Assembly: GCA_964436825.1 (NCBI GenBank)
Contig: CAYTEO010000007.1
Coordinates: forward strand, 1-64,000
DNA: 64,000 nucleotides
Source: CAYTEO01 sp964436825
GTDB lineage: Bacteria; Krumholzibacteriota; Krumholzibacteriia; LZORAL124-64-63
Reading direction: 5' to 3'
This document shows, one piece after another, positions 25,750 through 34,524 of this stretch. The notes beneath the pieces are model-generated. The model saw only the letters and a program-made list of their open reading frames with translations, was not told where the DNA came from and ran no database searches. Numbering within the stretch: the first letter of the stretch is position 1; every line of letters starts with the position of its first letter. A program made the translations under genes and the position numbers.

Positions 25750-27149
25750 GGCGCGGGGTGACGATGCTGCTGCTGGCCGCCGCGGCGCTGCTGATCGCCC
25801 TGCCCGTCCGCGCCGGCGAGGGGGACATCCGCGAGGCGTGGCGCAAGGCCCGGGCCGAGCGCGAGGCGGCCCTGGCCGAGGCCCGCGCCATCGAGCAGGC
25901 CATCCTGGCCGACCGGGAGCGGTTGCGGCAGGCCGTGGCCGGGCTGGAGCGCGAGTCCGCGGACCTGGCGGCGGAGATCGACTCGCTGGCCACCGTCCAG
26001 GAGCGCCTCTCCCGCCGGCACGAGCGGCTGCAGCGGGAGTGGTCGGCCCACGAGCTGGACGTCAAGGAGCTGTCGGGCAACATCCGCATGGCGGCCCGCG
26101 ACGCGGTCTCGTTGCTGGAGACCTCGCCGTTGACGGCGCTCGCCCCGGAGCGGATCGACCGGCTGCGCGGGTTGCTGGCCGAGGGGTACTTCCCCGGCGT
26201 GGACGACGTCGCGGCCCTGGGCCGGATCCTCCTGGACGAGATGCGCCGCAGCGGCGAGGTGGCCCTGGACGACGCCCGCTGGATCGACCGCGACGGCGGC
26301 GGGACCGGCGGGCGGATCCTGCGCCTGGGCGCCCTGGCCGTGGCCAGCGCCGACGACCGGCCCGACCTGCTGCGCTACCAGCCCGGGGACCACCTCCTAC
26401 ACGCCCCGTCGCGCCCGTCGCCCCGCTGGGTCCGCCGCGGCCTGGCCCGCTACCTGGCCGGCCGCAGTGTCGGCGTGCCGCTGGACCTGTCCGGCGGCGC
26501 CGCCCTGGCGGCCTCGGGCAGGCGGTCCGGTCCGGTCGATCAGCTCCGTGCCGGCGGGCCGCTGGTCTGGCCCATCCTGCTGATCGGGCTGGTGGCGGCG
26601 GCGATCATCGTCGAGCGGCTGCTGACCCTGCGCCGCGTCCACGGCAACACCGAGGGGCTCATGACCCGGGTCAACGAGCTGGCCGCCGCTGGCGAATGGG
26701 ACGCCTGCCGCGAGATCGTCGAGCGGCACCGGGGCAAGAAGTGGCCCGTGGTCCGCGTCCTGCGGGCCGGTCTGGCGGCCCGCGGCGAGTCGCGCGAGAC
26801 CCTCGAGAGCATCCTCCAGGAGGCCATCCTCCGCGAGCTGCCGCGCCTGGAGCGGTCCCTGCCGCTGCTGGCCATCCTGGGCGCGGTGGCGCCGCTGCTG
26901 GGCCTGCTGGGGACCGTCTCGGGGATGATCGAGACCTTCCGGATCATCACCCTCTACGGGACGGGCGAACCGCGGCTGATGGCCGGCGGCATCAGCGAGG
27001 CGCTGATCACCACCGAGCTGGGCCTGGCGGTCGCCATCCCCATCATGCTGCTGCACGCCTGGCTCTCGCGTCGCGTCGAACACGTGGTGGGCGACCTGGA
27101 GGAGAAGGCCGTGGCCCTGACGAACATCATCTGCCGGCAGAGGTCGTGA
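25746..27149 (+). CDS. TtpC-like MotA/TolQ/ExbB-family protein
   Basis: A 467-residue protein combining a signal peptide (about 1-22), a periplasmic coiled coil (about 28-110) and a globular region with a C-terminal MotA/TolQ/ExbB proton-channel domain (about 270-460). The last contains LPLLAILGAVAPLLGLLGTV and GGISEALITTELGLAVAIPI. This is the architecture of TtpC, the extra ExbB-like subunit of the Vibrio TonB2 system. ATG 25746 overlaps the DUF3450 stop; its own stop overlaps the next ATG as TGATG at 27147-27151. It should work with the smaller ExbB encoded next. Confidence 0.9.
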   Translation: MRRGVTMLLLAAAALLIALPVRAGEGDIREAWRKARAEREAALAEARAIEQAILADRERLRQAVAGLERESADLAAEIDSLATVQERLSRRHERLQREWSAHELDVKELSGNIRMAARDAVSLLETSPLTALAPERIDRLRGLLAEGYFPGVDDVAALGRILLDEMRRSGEVALDDARWIDRDGGGTGGRILRLGALAVASADDRPDLLRYQPGDHLLHAPSRPSPRWVRRGLARYLAGRSVGVPLDLSGGAALAASGRRSGPVDQLRAGGPLVWPILLIGLVAAAIIVERLLTLRRVHGNTEGLMTRVNELAAAGEWDACREIVERHRGKKWPVVRVLRAGLAARGESRETLESILQEAILRELPRLERSLPLLAILGAVAPLLGLLGTVSGMIETFRIITLYGTGEPRLMAGGISEALITTELGLAVAIPIMLLHAWLSRRVEHVVGDLEEKAVALTNIICRQRS

Positions 27150-27769
27150 TGGCTGGCTGGTGGCGGCAACTGGCGGGGTACGTGGCCTCCGGCGGGGTGA
27201 TCATGTTCCCGCTGCTGCTGGTCTCGCTGCTGCTGTGGACCCGGGCCGTCGAACGGTGGCTGCTGTACCGGCGCCTGCAGCGGGAGGACCTGTCGCTGTC
27301 CGAGGCGGCGGCGCTGGTCGTCTCGCCCGACGCCGATCCGGCCGCGCTCCCGGACGGCCTGCGCGGCGTCCTGGTGGCGGACTTCCTGGCGCAGCGGACC
27401 GGTCGTCCCGAGCTGGACCGGCCGCTGCTGGCCAGCCTGACCCGCAGCCGGCGCCGCGAGCTGCGCCGGGGCCTGGGGACGGTGGCCGTCCTGGCCGCGG
27501 TGGCGCCGCTGCTGGGGCTGCTGGGGACGGTGGTCGGGATGGTGCGCACCTTCGACGTCATCGCCCTGTTCGGCACCGGCCACGCCCGGGCCATGGCCGG
27601 CGGCATCTCCCTGGCCCTGGTGACGACCCAGACCGGCCTGCTGGTGGCCATCCCCGGCCTGCTGCTGGCCACGCTCCTGCGCCGTCGGGCGCGCCGGCTG
27701 GAGACCATGCTGCTGGAGACGACGACGCTGCTGCAGCGTCGCCTGGCCGCGACGGGAGGCGGGCGATGA
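27149..27769 (+). CDS. exbB: ExbB-type proton channel subunit
   Basis: A 206-residue inner-membrane protein with three hydrophobic spans (about 12-30, 105-130 and 148-172) and the family block AVAPLLGLLGTVVGMVRTF followed by AGGISLALVTTQTGLLVAIP. It forms the proton-motive-force-driven stator with ExbD. Its start codon shares a base with the TtpC-like stop, and its stop overlaps the exbD start (ATGA at 27766), so stoichiometric coupled translation is likely. Confidence 0.93.
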   Translation: MAGWWRQLAGYVASGGVIMFPLLLVSLLLWTRAVERWLLYRRLQREDLSLSEAAALVVSPDADPAALPDGLRGVLVADFLAQRTGRPELDRPLLASLTRSRRRELRRGLGTVAVLAAVAPLLGLLGTVVGMVRTFDVIALFGTGHARAMAGGISLALVTTQTGLLVAIPGLLLATLLRRRARRLETMLLETTTLLQRRLAATGGGR

Positions 27770-28188
27770 TCGACATCCGACGGACCCTGCGCGGCGGCGG
27801 CGAGCGGGTGGAGATCAACATGGGCCCGCTGATCGACATGGTCTTCCTGCTGCTGATCTTCTTCGTCGTGACCACCAGCTTCGTCAAGGAGACCGGCGTG
27901 GAGGTGGACCGCCCGACGGCCGCCAGCAGCGAGGCCGTCGACCGCGGCAACATCCTGATCGGGGTGACCGCCGCCGGCGAGGTCTGGTTCGAGGGCAAGC
28001 GGATCGATCCCCGCAGCGTCCGGGCCCACGTGGAGCGGGCCCTGGCCGAGAGCCCCGAGCACGGCGTGATCGTGGTGGCCGACCGGGACAGCCGCACCGG
28101 CCTGGTGGTCGAGGTCATGGACCAGTGCCGCCTGGCCGGTGCGCCCAGCGTCAACCTGGCGGCGCGGCTGGCGGAGGTGGGACCGTGA
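27766..28188 (+). CDS. exbD: ExbD-type biopolymer transport protein
   Basis: A 140-residue protein with one N-terminal membrane helix. The conserved proton-carrying Asp is in MGPLIDMVFLLLIFFVVTT, followed by a periplasmic domain ending MDQCRLAGAPSVNLAA. It pairs with the two ExbB-like proteins upstream. Its stop overlaps the GTG start of tonB (GTGA at 28185-28188). Confidence 0.93.
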   Translation: MIDIRRTLRGGGERVEINMGPLIDMVFLLLIFFVVTTSFVKETGVEVDRPTAASSEAVDRGNILIGVTAAGEVWFEGKRIDPRSVRAHVERALAESPEHGVIVVADRDSRTGLVVEVMDQCRLAGAPSVNLAARLAEVGP

Positions 28189-28913
28189 GAGGGGCGCCGT
28201 GGCGGGCGGTCGTCGGAGGGGCAGGCAGCGGATCCGGCTCCGGGCGCCGGGGACCGCTGGGCCTGTCCGGCGGCTGCGCGGGCCGCCGTGGCGCCGCGGA
28301 CCTGGCCCTCGCGGCGGCCGTGGCCGTGCTGGTCAACCTGCTGCTGCTGACCGGCGCCTCGCGGCTGACGCGGGAGCAGACGCTGCGGCTGGACATCACC
28401 GCCCCGCAGCCGGTGCGGCTGATCCGCTGGAGCCCGCCGCCTCCCGTCGAGACGCCGCCTCCGGAGCAGGCCCCGCCGCCAGCCGAGACGGCGCCCGAGA
28501 CCCCGCCTCCGGTCGGTGCCGTCCCGGCGGTGCCGCTCCCCTCGCTGGACATCCCCCTGGGACTGCCGCCGTCGGCGGCGGCGCTGCCGGTGGTCACCGC
28601 ACCACCCCTGGACGGGACGGTCTTCACGGGCACCGACCTGGACGAGCCGCCGGCCGTCCTGGCCCGCATCCCGCCGGAGTATCCCCTCTGGGCGCGCGAG
28701 CAGGGGATCGAGGGATCGGTCCGCGTCCGCTTCCTGGTCACGTCCGAGGGCCGCGCCGAGCGGATCACGATCGTGGAGGCCGACCCGCCGGGCGTCTTCG
28801 ACCGGGCCGTCCTGCGGATCCTGCCGACCTGGACCTTCACCCCGGGCCGCATCGCCGGCCGGGCGGTGCCGTCGTGGATGGAGACGACGGTCCGCTTCGA
28901 GCTGAGACAGTGA
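28185..28913 (+). CDS. tonB: TonB energy transducer
   Basis: A 242-residue protein with a basic, Gly-rich cytoplasmic N-terminus of about 45 residues, one membrane helix (about 48-65), a Pro-rich periplasmic spacer (PPPVETPPPEQAPPPAET and following) and a C-terminal TonB domain (about 165-240: YPLWAREQGIEGSVRVRF, then FTPGRIAGRAV). It transmits energy from ExbB/ExbD to outer-membrane receptors. The GTG start is deduced from the coupled GTGA junction. The N-terminal extension before the helix is longer than usual. No intact receptor gene is in the window; only a remnant lies at 45819-46064. Confidence 0.93.
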   Translation: MRGAPWRAVVGGAGSGSGSGRRGPLGLSGGCAGRRGAADLALAAAVAVLVNLLLLTGASRLTREQTLRLDITAPQPVRLIRWSPPPPVETPPPEQAPPPAETAPETPPPVGAVPAVPLPSLDIPLGLPPSAAALPVVTAPPLDGTVFTGTDLDEPPAVLARIPPEYPLWAREQGIEGSVRVRFLVTSEGRAERITIVEADPPGVFDRAVLRILPTWTFTPGRIAGRAVPSWMETTVRFELRQ

Positions 28914-29935
28914 ACGGCCCGCGGTCGGTCGCTGCTGCGCTGGGGCGCCTGGCCGCCGTCGCCGTCGCGCTGGCGGTGTGTCTCGGCGGCGGCTTGTCGT
29001 CTCCGCCTCCCGCGGCGGCCGCGCCCGCGGACGATCCCCTGGCCGGCGCGCCGTCGTCGGTCCGCCGGGCCGTCCTCGGTGCCCGCCTGCTGGCCGCCGA
29101 CGGCGACCTGGCCGGCGCCGCCGCCCGGCTGCGACGCTTCCGCGCGGAGCACCCCGACCGGGACCACCCCGCGATCCATGCCCTGCTGGGGGCCTGCCTG
29201 GCCCGGCTCGACAGCCTCGACGCCGCGGTCACCGAGTACCGCCGGGCCGTGGTGCTGCGTCCGGACGACGGCGCTGCGTGGCGCGACCTGGGCTACACGG
29301 CCTACCGGGCCGGGGACGCGGCGACGGCGGCGTCCGCCCTGGAGCAGGCTGCCAGGCTGGGAGCTGCCGGGGACGTCGCGTTCTGGCGGGTGACCGCGGC
29401 CGCGGCGGCGAGCGCGGGGGACACGATGCTGGCACGGACGGCGGCGGATTCGCTGGTGGCCGCCGCGCCCGGCGATCCGGGGGCGTGGGACCTGGCGGGG
29501 CGGGTGCTGCTGGCCTGCGGCGACCTGCGGATGGCGGCGGCCTGCTGGGAGACCGGGGCGGCGCTGCAGGCCCCGCCGGTCGCGCGGCGGGTGCGGCTGG
29601 GGGACCTGTACCTGCGGCTGGACGTGCCGGAGCGGGCGGCGTGGTGGTACCGGGCGGCGCTGCGCGACTCGGCCGCTGCCGGCGTCTACGAGCGCCTGGC
29701 GCTGGCGCTGGCGGCGGCGGACAGCGACAGCGCTGCGGTGGAGGTGTTGCGCCGGGGGGTTGCCGAGGTCCCGTCGGGCAGGCTGCGGTTGCTGCTGGGG
29801 CAGAAGTTGCTGGTGGCCGGGAGCAGGGACCAGGCGGTGGCGGTGCTGCGGCAGGCGGCGGCGGACCCGGACACGGCGGTGGCGGGCGCGGCGCGGCGGC
29901 TGTTGGCGTGGGCGGGGGAGGAGACGGGCGAGTGA
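28910..29935 (+). CDS. TPR-repeat exported protein of the TonB operon
   Basis: A 341-residue, Ala-rich protein with an N-terminal signal segment (about 8-35) and a series of tetratricopeptide repeats, for example residues about 75-140 (LLGACLARLDSLDAAVTEYR, then RDLGYTAYRAGDAATAASAL). TPR proteins close Vibrio-type TonB2 clusters, where they are thought to act as periplasmic scaffolds. The GTG start overlaps the tonB stop. It ends the eight-gene run; the next gene is on the other strand. Confidence 0.85.
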   Translation: MNGPRSVAAALGRLAAVAVALAVCLGGGLSSPPPAAAAPADDPLAGAPSSVRRAVLGARLLAADGDLAGAAARLRRFRAEHPDRDHPAIHALLGACLARLDSLDAAVTEYRRAVVLRPDDGAAWRDLGYTAYRAGDAATAASALEQAARLGAAGDVAFWRVTAAAAASAGDTMLARTAADSLVAAAPGDPGAWDLAGRVLLACGDLRMAAACWETGAALQAPPVARRVRLGDLYLRLDVPERAAWWYRAALRDSAAAGVYERLALALAAADSDSAAVEVLRRGVAEVPSGRLRLLLGQKLLVAGSRDQAVAVLRQAAADPDTAVAGAARRLLAWAGEETGE

Positions 29936-29979
29936 GCGCCCCGGTGGGTCGATCGCCGGTGTGACGTCCCGGTCCGTGC

Positions 29980-30384
29980 TCACCCCCTCACCATCAGGAT
30001 CGGCACCTCCACCTTGTGCTTCAGCGTGTCCGACACGCTCCCGAACAGCAGGTCCCCCAGGAACCGGTGTCCGTGCGTCGCCATTCCCACCAGGTCGTAG
30101 CCGCCCTGCTCGATCTCCGCCAGGATCTCCTTGTCCGGCTCGCCGCTGCGGATCACCGCCTCGGTCGCCACGCCCTGGGCGCGCAGCCGCGCCACGTGCT
30201 CGGCCAGGCCCTGCTCGGCCTGGCCGCGCAGCGTCCGTTCCTGGTCCAGGGTGTGGGAGTGGACCACGTGCAGCAGGTGGACCTCGGCCTCGTTCTGCCG
30301 GGCCAACGGGCCGATGTGGTCGATGATGGCCCGGTCCACGGGCGAGCAGTCGATCAGGACCAGGATCTTCCGGTAGATACGCAT
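29980..30384 (-). CDS. universal stress protein (UspA family)
   Basis: A 134-residue single USP domain: the N-terminal strand KILVLIDCSP, then HLLHVVHSH, and the ATP-binding loop GMATHGHRFLGDLLFGSVSD near the C-terminus. The glycine pattern fits ATP-binding UspA proteins. Its start codon is one base after the mntH stop on the same strand, so the two are co-transcribed and perhaps translationally coupled. UspA domains are often paired or fused with transporters, which suggests regulation of metal uptake by energy state. Confidence 0.93.
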   Translation of the reverse strand: MRIYRKILVLIDCSPVDRAIIDHIGPLARQNEAEVHLLHVVHSHTLDQERTLRGQAEQGLAEHVARLRAQGVATEAVIRSGEPDKEILAEIEQGGYDLVGMATHGHRFLGDLLFGSVSDTLKHKVEVPILMVRG

Positions 30385-30385
30385 G

Positions 30386-31633
30386 TCAGCTACCCCCGGT
30401 CAGCGTGGCGTGGAGCAGGTAGAGGTTCAGGGCGACGACGACGGCCGCGATGGCGAGCGCGGCGCCGAACTCCCCGTTGCCGCTGCGCAGGCCGCCCATG
30501 ACGCGCCGGTCACGGCAGAGGATCAGCAGCGGCACCAGGGTGAACGGCAGCTGCACGCTCAGGACCACCTGGCTGAGGATCAGGATCCGGAACGTGTCCA
30601 TCCCCAGCAGGATGATCGCCAGCGACGGGATGGCCGTCACGAAGACCGAGACGCGGTACAGCAGGGTCCGCGGGTCCTCGGGCCGGCCCAGGAACCCGGT
30701 GATGACGTTGACCTCGGCCATGGACGAGGTGATGGACGAGCCGACCCCGGCGAAGACCAGTGCCACCGCGAACAGCAGCCCCGCCAGCGGGCCGGCCAGC
30801 GGCCGCAGCGTGGCCGACGCCTGCTCGATGCTCTCGACCACCACGCCGTGGCGGGCGAAGACGGCCGCCGCCACGATGATCATCGCCGAGTTCACGACCC
30901 AGCCCAGGAGCATGGCCAGCATGGTGTCGGCCTTCGCGAACCGCAGCAGGGACTGCTTCTCCGACTCGGCGATGCCCCACTTGCGGCTGTGGATGACGTT
31001 GGAGTGCAGGAAGATGTTGTGGGGCATGACCACCGCCCCCAGGATGGCCATGGCCACGTAGATGCTGCCGCGGTCGATCCTGGGCACGACGGCCGCCGGC
31101 ACCACCGCCCCCCAGTCCGGCTTGACGATCAGCACCTCCGCCAGGTAGCAGAGGGCGATGATCCCCAGGAAGCCGACGATGATCGTCTCCAGCCGGTGGT
31201 AGCGCTGGCTGACGATGAGGAAGACCTCCAGCCCGACCGTCAGCAGCGCACCGGCCCACAGCGGCATCCCCAGCAGCAGCCGCAGCCCGATGGCGCCGCC
31301 GATCAGCTCGGCCACGTCGGTGGCCACGCAGGCCAGGACGATCGTCACCCCCAGCAGGGCCGAGACCGGCGCCGGGAACCGTTCCCGGATGTTGACCGCC
31401 AGCGACTTGCCGGTGGCGATCCCCAGCTTGGCGGCCATGTGCTGGATGACCAGCAGCATGACCGTGCTCAGGGTGATGACCCACAGCAGGTCGTAGCCGA
31501 ACCGCGACCCGCCCTCGATGTTCGTGGCCCAGTTGCCCGGGTCGATGAACCCGACGGTGACCAGGAAGCCGGGCCCCAGGAAGCTCAACAGTGTCCGGAA
31601 GGGGATGCCCTGCCTGGTCGATGTTGCCGTCAT
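30386..31633 (-). CDS. mntH: Nramp-family divalent metal transporter (MntH)
   Basis: A 415-residue inner-membrane protein with about 11 transmembrane helices. It carries the metal-binding DPGN motif in helix 1 (GFIDPGNWATNIEGG) and the MPHN motif in helix 6 (AVVMPHNIFLHSNVI), both diagnostic of Nramp proton-coupled Mn/Fe transporters. All core residues are present. It lies upstream of uspA in a two-gene unit and diverges from the gene at 31935. No clear MntR or Fur box was recognised in the 301-base divergent region. Confidence 0.95.
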   Translation of the reverse strand: MTATSTRQGIPFRTLLSFLGPGFLVTVGFIDPGNWATNIEGGSRFGYDLLWVITLSTVMLLVIQHMAAKLGIATGKSLAVNIRERFPAPVSALLGVTIVLACVATDVAELIGGAIGLRLLLGMPLWAGALLTVGLEVFLIVSQRYHRLETIIVGFLGIIALCYLAEVLIVKPDWGAVVPAAVVPRIDRGSIYVAMAILGAVVMPHNIFLHSNVIHSRKWGIAESEKQSLLRFAKADTMLAMLLGWVVNSAMIIVAAAVFARHGVVVESIEQASATLRPLAGPLAGLLFAVALVFAGVGSSITSSMAEVNVITGFLGRPEDPRTLLYRVSVFVTAIPSLAIILLGMDTFRILILSQVVLSVQLPFTLVPLLILCRDRRVMGGLRSGNGEFGAALAIAAVVVALNLYLLHATLTGGS

Positions 31634-31934
31634 CGCCTCGCCTCGTTCCTCCGGGTTCCCGTCTCCGCGCGCACGTTACCATAAAACGTCGGCAGGGATC
31701 GGCACACGCCTTTTCGCGCCGGCGCCGGCCGGGGGTTGTTTCCACCGGCGGGTTGCCCTATACTGCAGGCATAAGGAGCGACCGCCGCCGACACCTCTCG
31801 CTCCTACCGCTCTCGGTCGTTCTCTTCCCGGGGGGATGGGGGTTCTCCCGGGGCAGCATGTTGCTCAAGGCAGATCGATGTTCGGGGGTCGCCGATCCCT
31901 CTCGCCCGCCATCGGTCCAGCGCGGGAGGCGGCC
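31634..31934. promoter_or_regulatory. divergent intergenic region with sigma70 promoter
   Basis: The 301 bases between mntH and the 31935 gene contain a clear plus-strand promoter: TTGTTT (31736-31741), 17-base spacer, TATACT (31759-31764). It would give a leader of about 165 bases. For mntH, TATGGT on the minus strand (near 31682-31677) is a possible -10 without a good -35. No metal-regulator box was recognised. Confidence 0.55.
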
Positions 31935-32516
31935 ATGCCCGATCGCGGCAAGAAGCAGAAGAAGATCCGAGCGGCCGCCGCCGGCGGCCAGGAGACCGAG
32001 GCCCGGCTCGTGGCCAGCCCGGTTCGGGTCATCGTCACTCCCCTGTCCGGCGATCTCGTCCATCCACTCTCCCGTCGCGACATCCAGCGTGTCCTGTCGG
32101 TCCTGCCCGAGGAGTCGGTCGCCGGACTGCGCTCGGTGACGCTGCTGGACGCCATGGTGACGGAGGCCGGCTACCCTGTTCTCAGCTCCTACCGCCGCCT
32201 CGGGTTCATCCGGCTCCACGCCGTCCCCCCCGCCCACTGGCGGATCGGTCCCCTGCCGGCGGGGGTCGTGTCCGAGCTGGAGGCGTACGGTGCCCGGGTC
32301 GAGGCGACAGCAGACGGGCTGGTCGTCGGCTGGTCGCCGTCCGCCCTGCGCCTGTTCTTCACCATCGGCGCCCTGCTCCCGGCCGTTGCCCGGCACCGGC
32401 GCGAGATGGGCGGCGAGGCCGGGAGCGATCCCGTCGTCCGCGCCCTGCGCGACGACGCGGCGGCCTGGCCGGTCTCGACGGTGGCCCTCCAGCGGTGGCG
32501 GGAGTTCCTGAGCTGA
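31935..32516 (+). CDS. small conserved-looking protein of unknown function
   Basis: A 193-residue soluble protein I do not recognise. After a Lys-rich N-terminus (RGKKQKKIR) it has alternating strands and helices, including VRVIVTPLSGDLVHPLSRRD and SVTLLDAMV, followed by HAVPPAHWRIGPLP. No signal peptide or membrane span is evident. The start is fixed by GGAGG six bases upstream of ATG 31935. It is served by the promoter at 31736-31764. Confidence 0.65.
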   Translation: MPDRGKKQKKIRAAAAGGQETEARLVASPVRVIVTPLSGDLVHPLSRRDIQRVLSVLPEESVAGLRSVTLLDAMVTEAGYPVLSSYRRLGFIRLHAVPPAHWRIGPLPAGVVSELEAYGARVEATADGLVVGWSPSALRLFFTIGALLPAVARHRREMGGEAGSDPVVRALRDDAAAWPVSTVALQRWREFLS

Positions 32517-32610
32517 TCCAGTGTTCAACTCCGCGCATCCAGTGCCGAAGAAGATGCAGGCCCCGCAAGGGGTCGCTGTCACCGCGTGTCCACCACCCGA
32601 GGAGGGGATG

Positions 32611-33579
32611 ATGAGGATCAGGAATCTGCTCGCGCTGCTGTCGCTCGTCCTGCTGCTGGGAACCCTGGCGGCGCCGGTACTGGCCGTCGACGACGACGAC
32701 CTGGATGCCCTGCTCAAGGACGTCTCGGTGGAGTACGCCAAGGGCTACCTGGAGCCGCTGGTCAACACCTTCGGCATCAACCAGAACACCGGCCTGTTCC
32801 ATACGGCCGACATCGCCGGCGGACGGCTCTCCCTCTCGCTGAGCCTGCAGACGATGGCCACCAAGCTCGAGGACTCCGACCACGTCTTCCGGCGCACGAT
32901 GCACGTGGTGCTGGACGAGCGCTACGGCGTCCAGCCGGGCGAGGACGGCTACGGCATGGAGGGCGACGTGGTCATGAGCGGCCCGTCGGTCTTCGGCGAC
33001 GAGGACACCCAGGGGACGATCATCGCCTACTATGCCGGCATGCCCGTGGGCTACCAGGAGGGGATCGAGGGGCTGGTCGACACCGACTGGGTGCCGCTGG
33101 CCGTGCCGCAGGCGTCGCTGGGCGGCATCGCCGGCCTGCGTGCCACCGTGCGCTGGATCCCGGACATCGACGCCGGGGACATCGGGACCATCTCCTACTT
33201 CGGCTGGGGCCTGCAGTGGAACGTCAACACGGTCCTGCCGCTGCTGCCGGTGGACGTCATGGTCGGTTTCTTCACCCAGGACCTGGACGTGGGAGACGAC
33301 GTGGCGACCCACGCCGACAGCTACTTCCTGGCCGCCAGCAAGAAGCTGGCCCTGCTGACCGTCTACGGCGGGGTGACGATGGAGGACTCGTCGGTGGACG
33401 TCCACTACGTCTACCACGAGGGCCTGCCCGACCAGGAGGAGGTGGACTTCTCCATGGACGGCAGCCAGGACGGCCGTTTCACCGTGGGCGGTGTGCTGGA
33501 CCTGGGCCTGAAGATCAACGCCGAGATCGGCTTCGGGGACTACACGACCTTCGGCGCGGGACTGCTGTTCGGCATGTGA
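32611..33579 (+). CDS. exported, probably outer-membrane beta-barrel protein
   Basis: A 322-residue protein with a Sec signal peptide (about 1-24). The N-terminal block of the mature protein has DLDALLKDVSVEYAKGYLEP and then NTFGINQNTGLFHTADI, which resembles the DUF6588-type exported proteins of FCB bacteria as I remember them; this is unverified. The remainder is a series of short amphipathic strands ending in an aromatic-poor LLFGM. No cysteines are seen in the mature part. ATG 32611 is preferred to the adjacent ATG 32608 because GGAGG is five bases upstream rather than two. It ends at a strong terminator. Confidence 0.75.
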   Translation: MRIRNLLALLSLVLLLGTLAAPVLAVDDDDLDALLKDVSVEYAKGYLEPLVNTFGINQNTGLFHTADIAGGRLSLSLSLQTMATKLEDSDHVFRRTMHVVLDERYGVQPGEDGYGMEGDVVMSGPSVFGDEDTQGTIIAYYAGMPVGYQEGIEGLVDTDWVPLAVPQASLGGIAGLRATVRWIPDIDAGDIGTISYFGWGLQWNVNTVLPLLPVDVMVGFFTQDLDVGDDVATHADSYFLAASKKLALLTVYGGVTMEDSSVDVHYVYHEGLPDQEEVDFSMDGSQDGRFTVGGVLDLGLKINAEIGFGDYTTFGAGLLFGM

Positions 33580-33602
33580 TCGCGGCGAACACGCGGACGG
33601 GA

Positions 33603-33636
33603 CGACGGGCGGGGGCGACGGCGCTCCCGCCCGTCG
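33603..33636. terminator. bidirectional terminator
   Basis: CGACGGGCGGG (33603-33613) pairs perfectly with CCCGCCCGTCG (33626-33636) across a 12-base loop, between convergent genes. Confidence 0.65.
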
Positions 33637-33647
33637 CGTTGGCGCGG

Positions 33648-34460
33648 TCAGCGGAGCAGCAGGCCGCGCGACAGCAGCGGCATCGCTGCGGGGGTCGTCA
33701 GGCGGAAGAGGTAGACCCCCGAGGGGGCCGGTCTGCCGTCGTCGGTCCGGCCCGCCCAGGTGACGGCGTGGTCGCGGCCGTCGCCGACGCCGGCGGCCAG
33801 GACCGCCAGCCGCCGTCCCCGGGCGTCGAACAGCTCCAGGCGATAGGGACTCCCCGCGGGTGCCGTCCAGGCGACGCGGGTGCGGGGGTTGAAGGGATTG
33901 GGGCACAGTTCCAGCCGCAGCGGCGTGGGCGTGTCCGGGGCGCCGGTCGTCGCCGAGACCCCGACCAGGCCCTCCGGCAGGGTGACGTCGTCGTACCGGT
34001 TCGCCGCGGGATCGAACAGGGTCGCCTCCACGGTCAGCAGGTCGGTCCACCCCTCGGCGTCGGCGCGGGCGTACCAGCGCAGCAGCTCCCCGGGGCCGGT
34101 GGTCCGGCAGGAGGCGCCGATGATGGCCGCGAAGGCGTGCCAGCGGCCCGGCGTCTCCTCCTCGTAGGCCTGCCAGACGTAGCAGGAGACCGTGTCGAAC
34201 AGGGCTCCCGGCACGGCGTCCAGGCCGGCCAGGAAGGCGGGATCGTAGTCGATGACGACGTCGATGGTCCGCACGTCGAGGGTGTCGTCCAGGACGATCG
34301 AGACGACGGCCGTGTCCCCGGGCGCGACGACACTGGCCTGCGGGTTCCAGCGCAGGACGATTCCGCCGGCGGCCTGGACGGCCAGGATCAGCAGCAGGGG
34401 CAGCATCACCGCGGTGGTGCGGACGGCGGTGCGGCCTGCGGTGAGGGGCGAGGCTCTCAT
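33648..34460 (-). CDS. exported cohesin-like protein with FlgD-type C-terminal domain
   Basis: A 270-residue exported protein. A signal peptide (about 5-32) is followed by a cohesin-like beta-sandwich (about 35-155: VVAPGDTAVVSIVLDD, then IDVVIDYDPAFL), and the C-terminus (about 180-270) is a FlgD-like Ig/T9SS-like sorting domain: CPNPFNPRTRVAW, LELFDARGRRLAVL and SGVYLFRLTT. Such C-terminal modules are very common on secreted proteins of FCB-group bacteria. ATG 34460 is used because GGGAAG precedes it; GTG 34466 is an alternative. Its surface role is unknown; calcium-dependent adhesion is a guess. Confidence 0.8.
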   Translation of the reverse strand: MRASPLTAGRTAVRTTAVMLPLLLILAVQAAGGIVLRWNPQASVVAPGDTAVVSIVLDDTLDVRTIDVVIDYDPAFLAGLDAVPGALFDTVSCYVWQAYEEETPGRWHAFAAIIGASCRTTGPGELLRWYARADAEGWTDLLTVEATLFDPAANRYDDVTLPEGLVGVSATTGAPDTPTPLRLELCPNPFNPRTRVAWTAPAGSPYRLELFDARGRRLAVLAAGVGDGRDHAVTWAGRTDDGRPAPSGVYLFRLTTPAAMPLLSRGLLLR

Positions 34461-34481
34461 CTCCACTTCCCGGTTGGAGGC

Positions 34482-34507
34482 GGGGCGGGGCGCGAACGCC
34501 CCGCCCC
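34482..34507 (-). terminator. hairpin between two secreted-protein genes
   Basis: GGGGCGGGGCG (34482-34492), loop CGAA, CGCCCCGCCCC (34497-34507). A perfect 11-bp stem between the 34525 gene stop and the 34460 gene start on the minus strand. Confidence 0.6.
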
Positions 34508-34524
34508 CGTGAGTGGTTGTCGGT

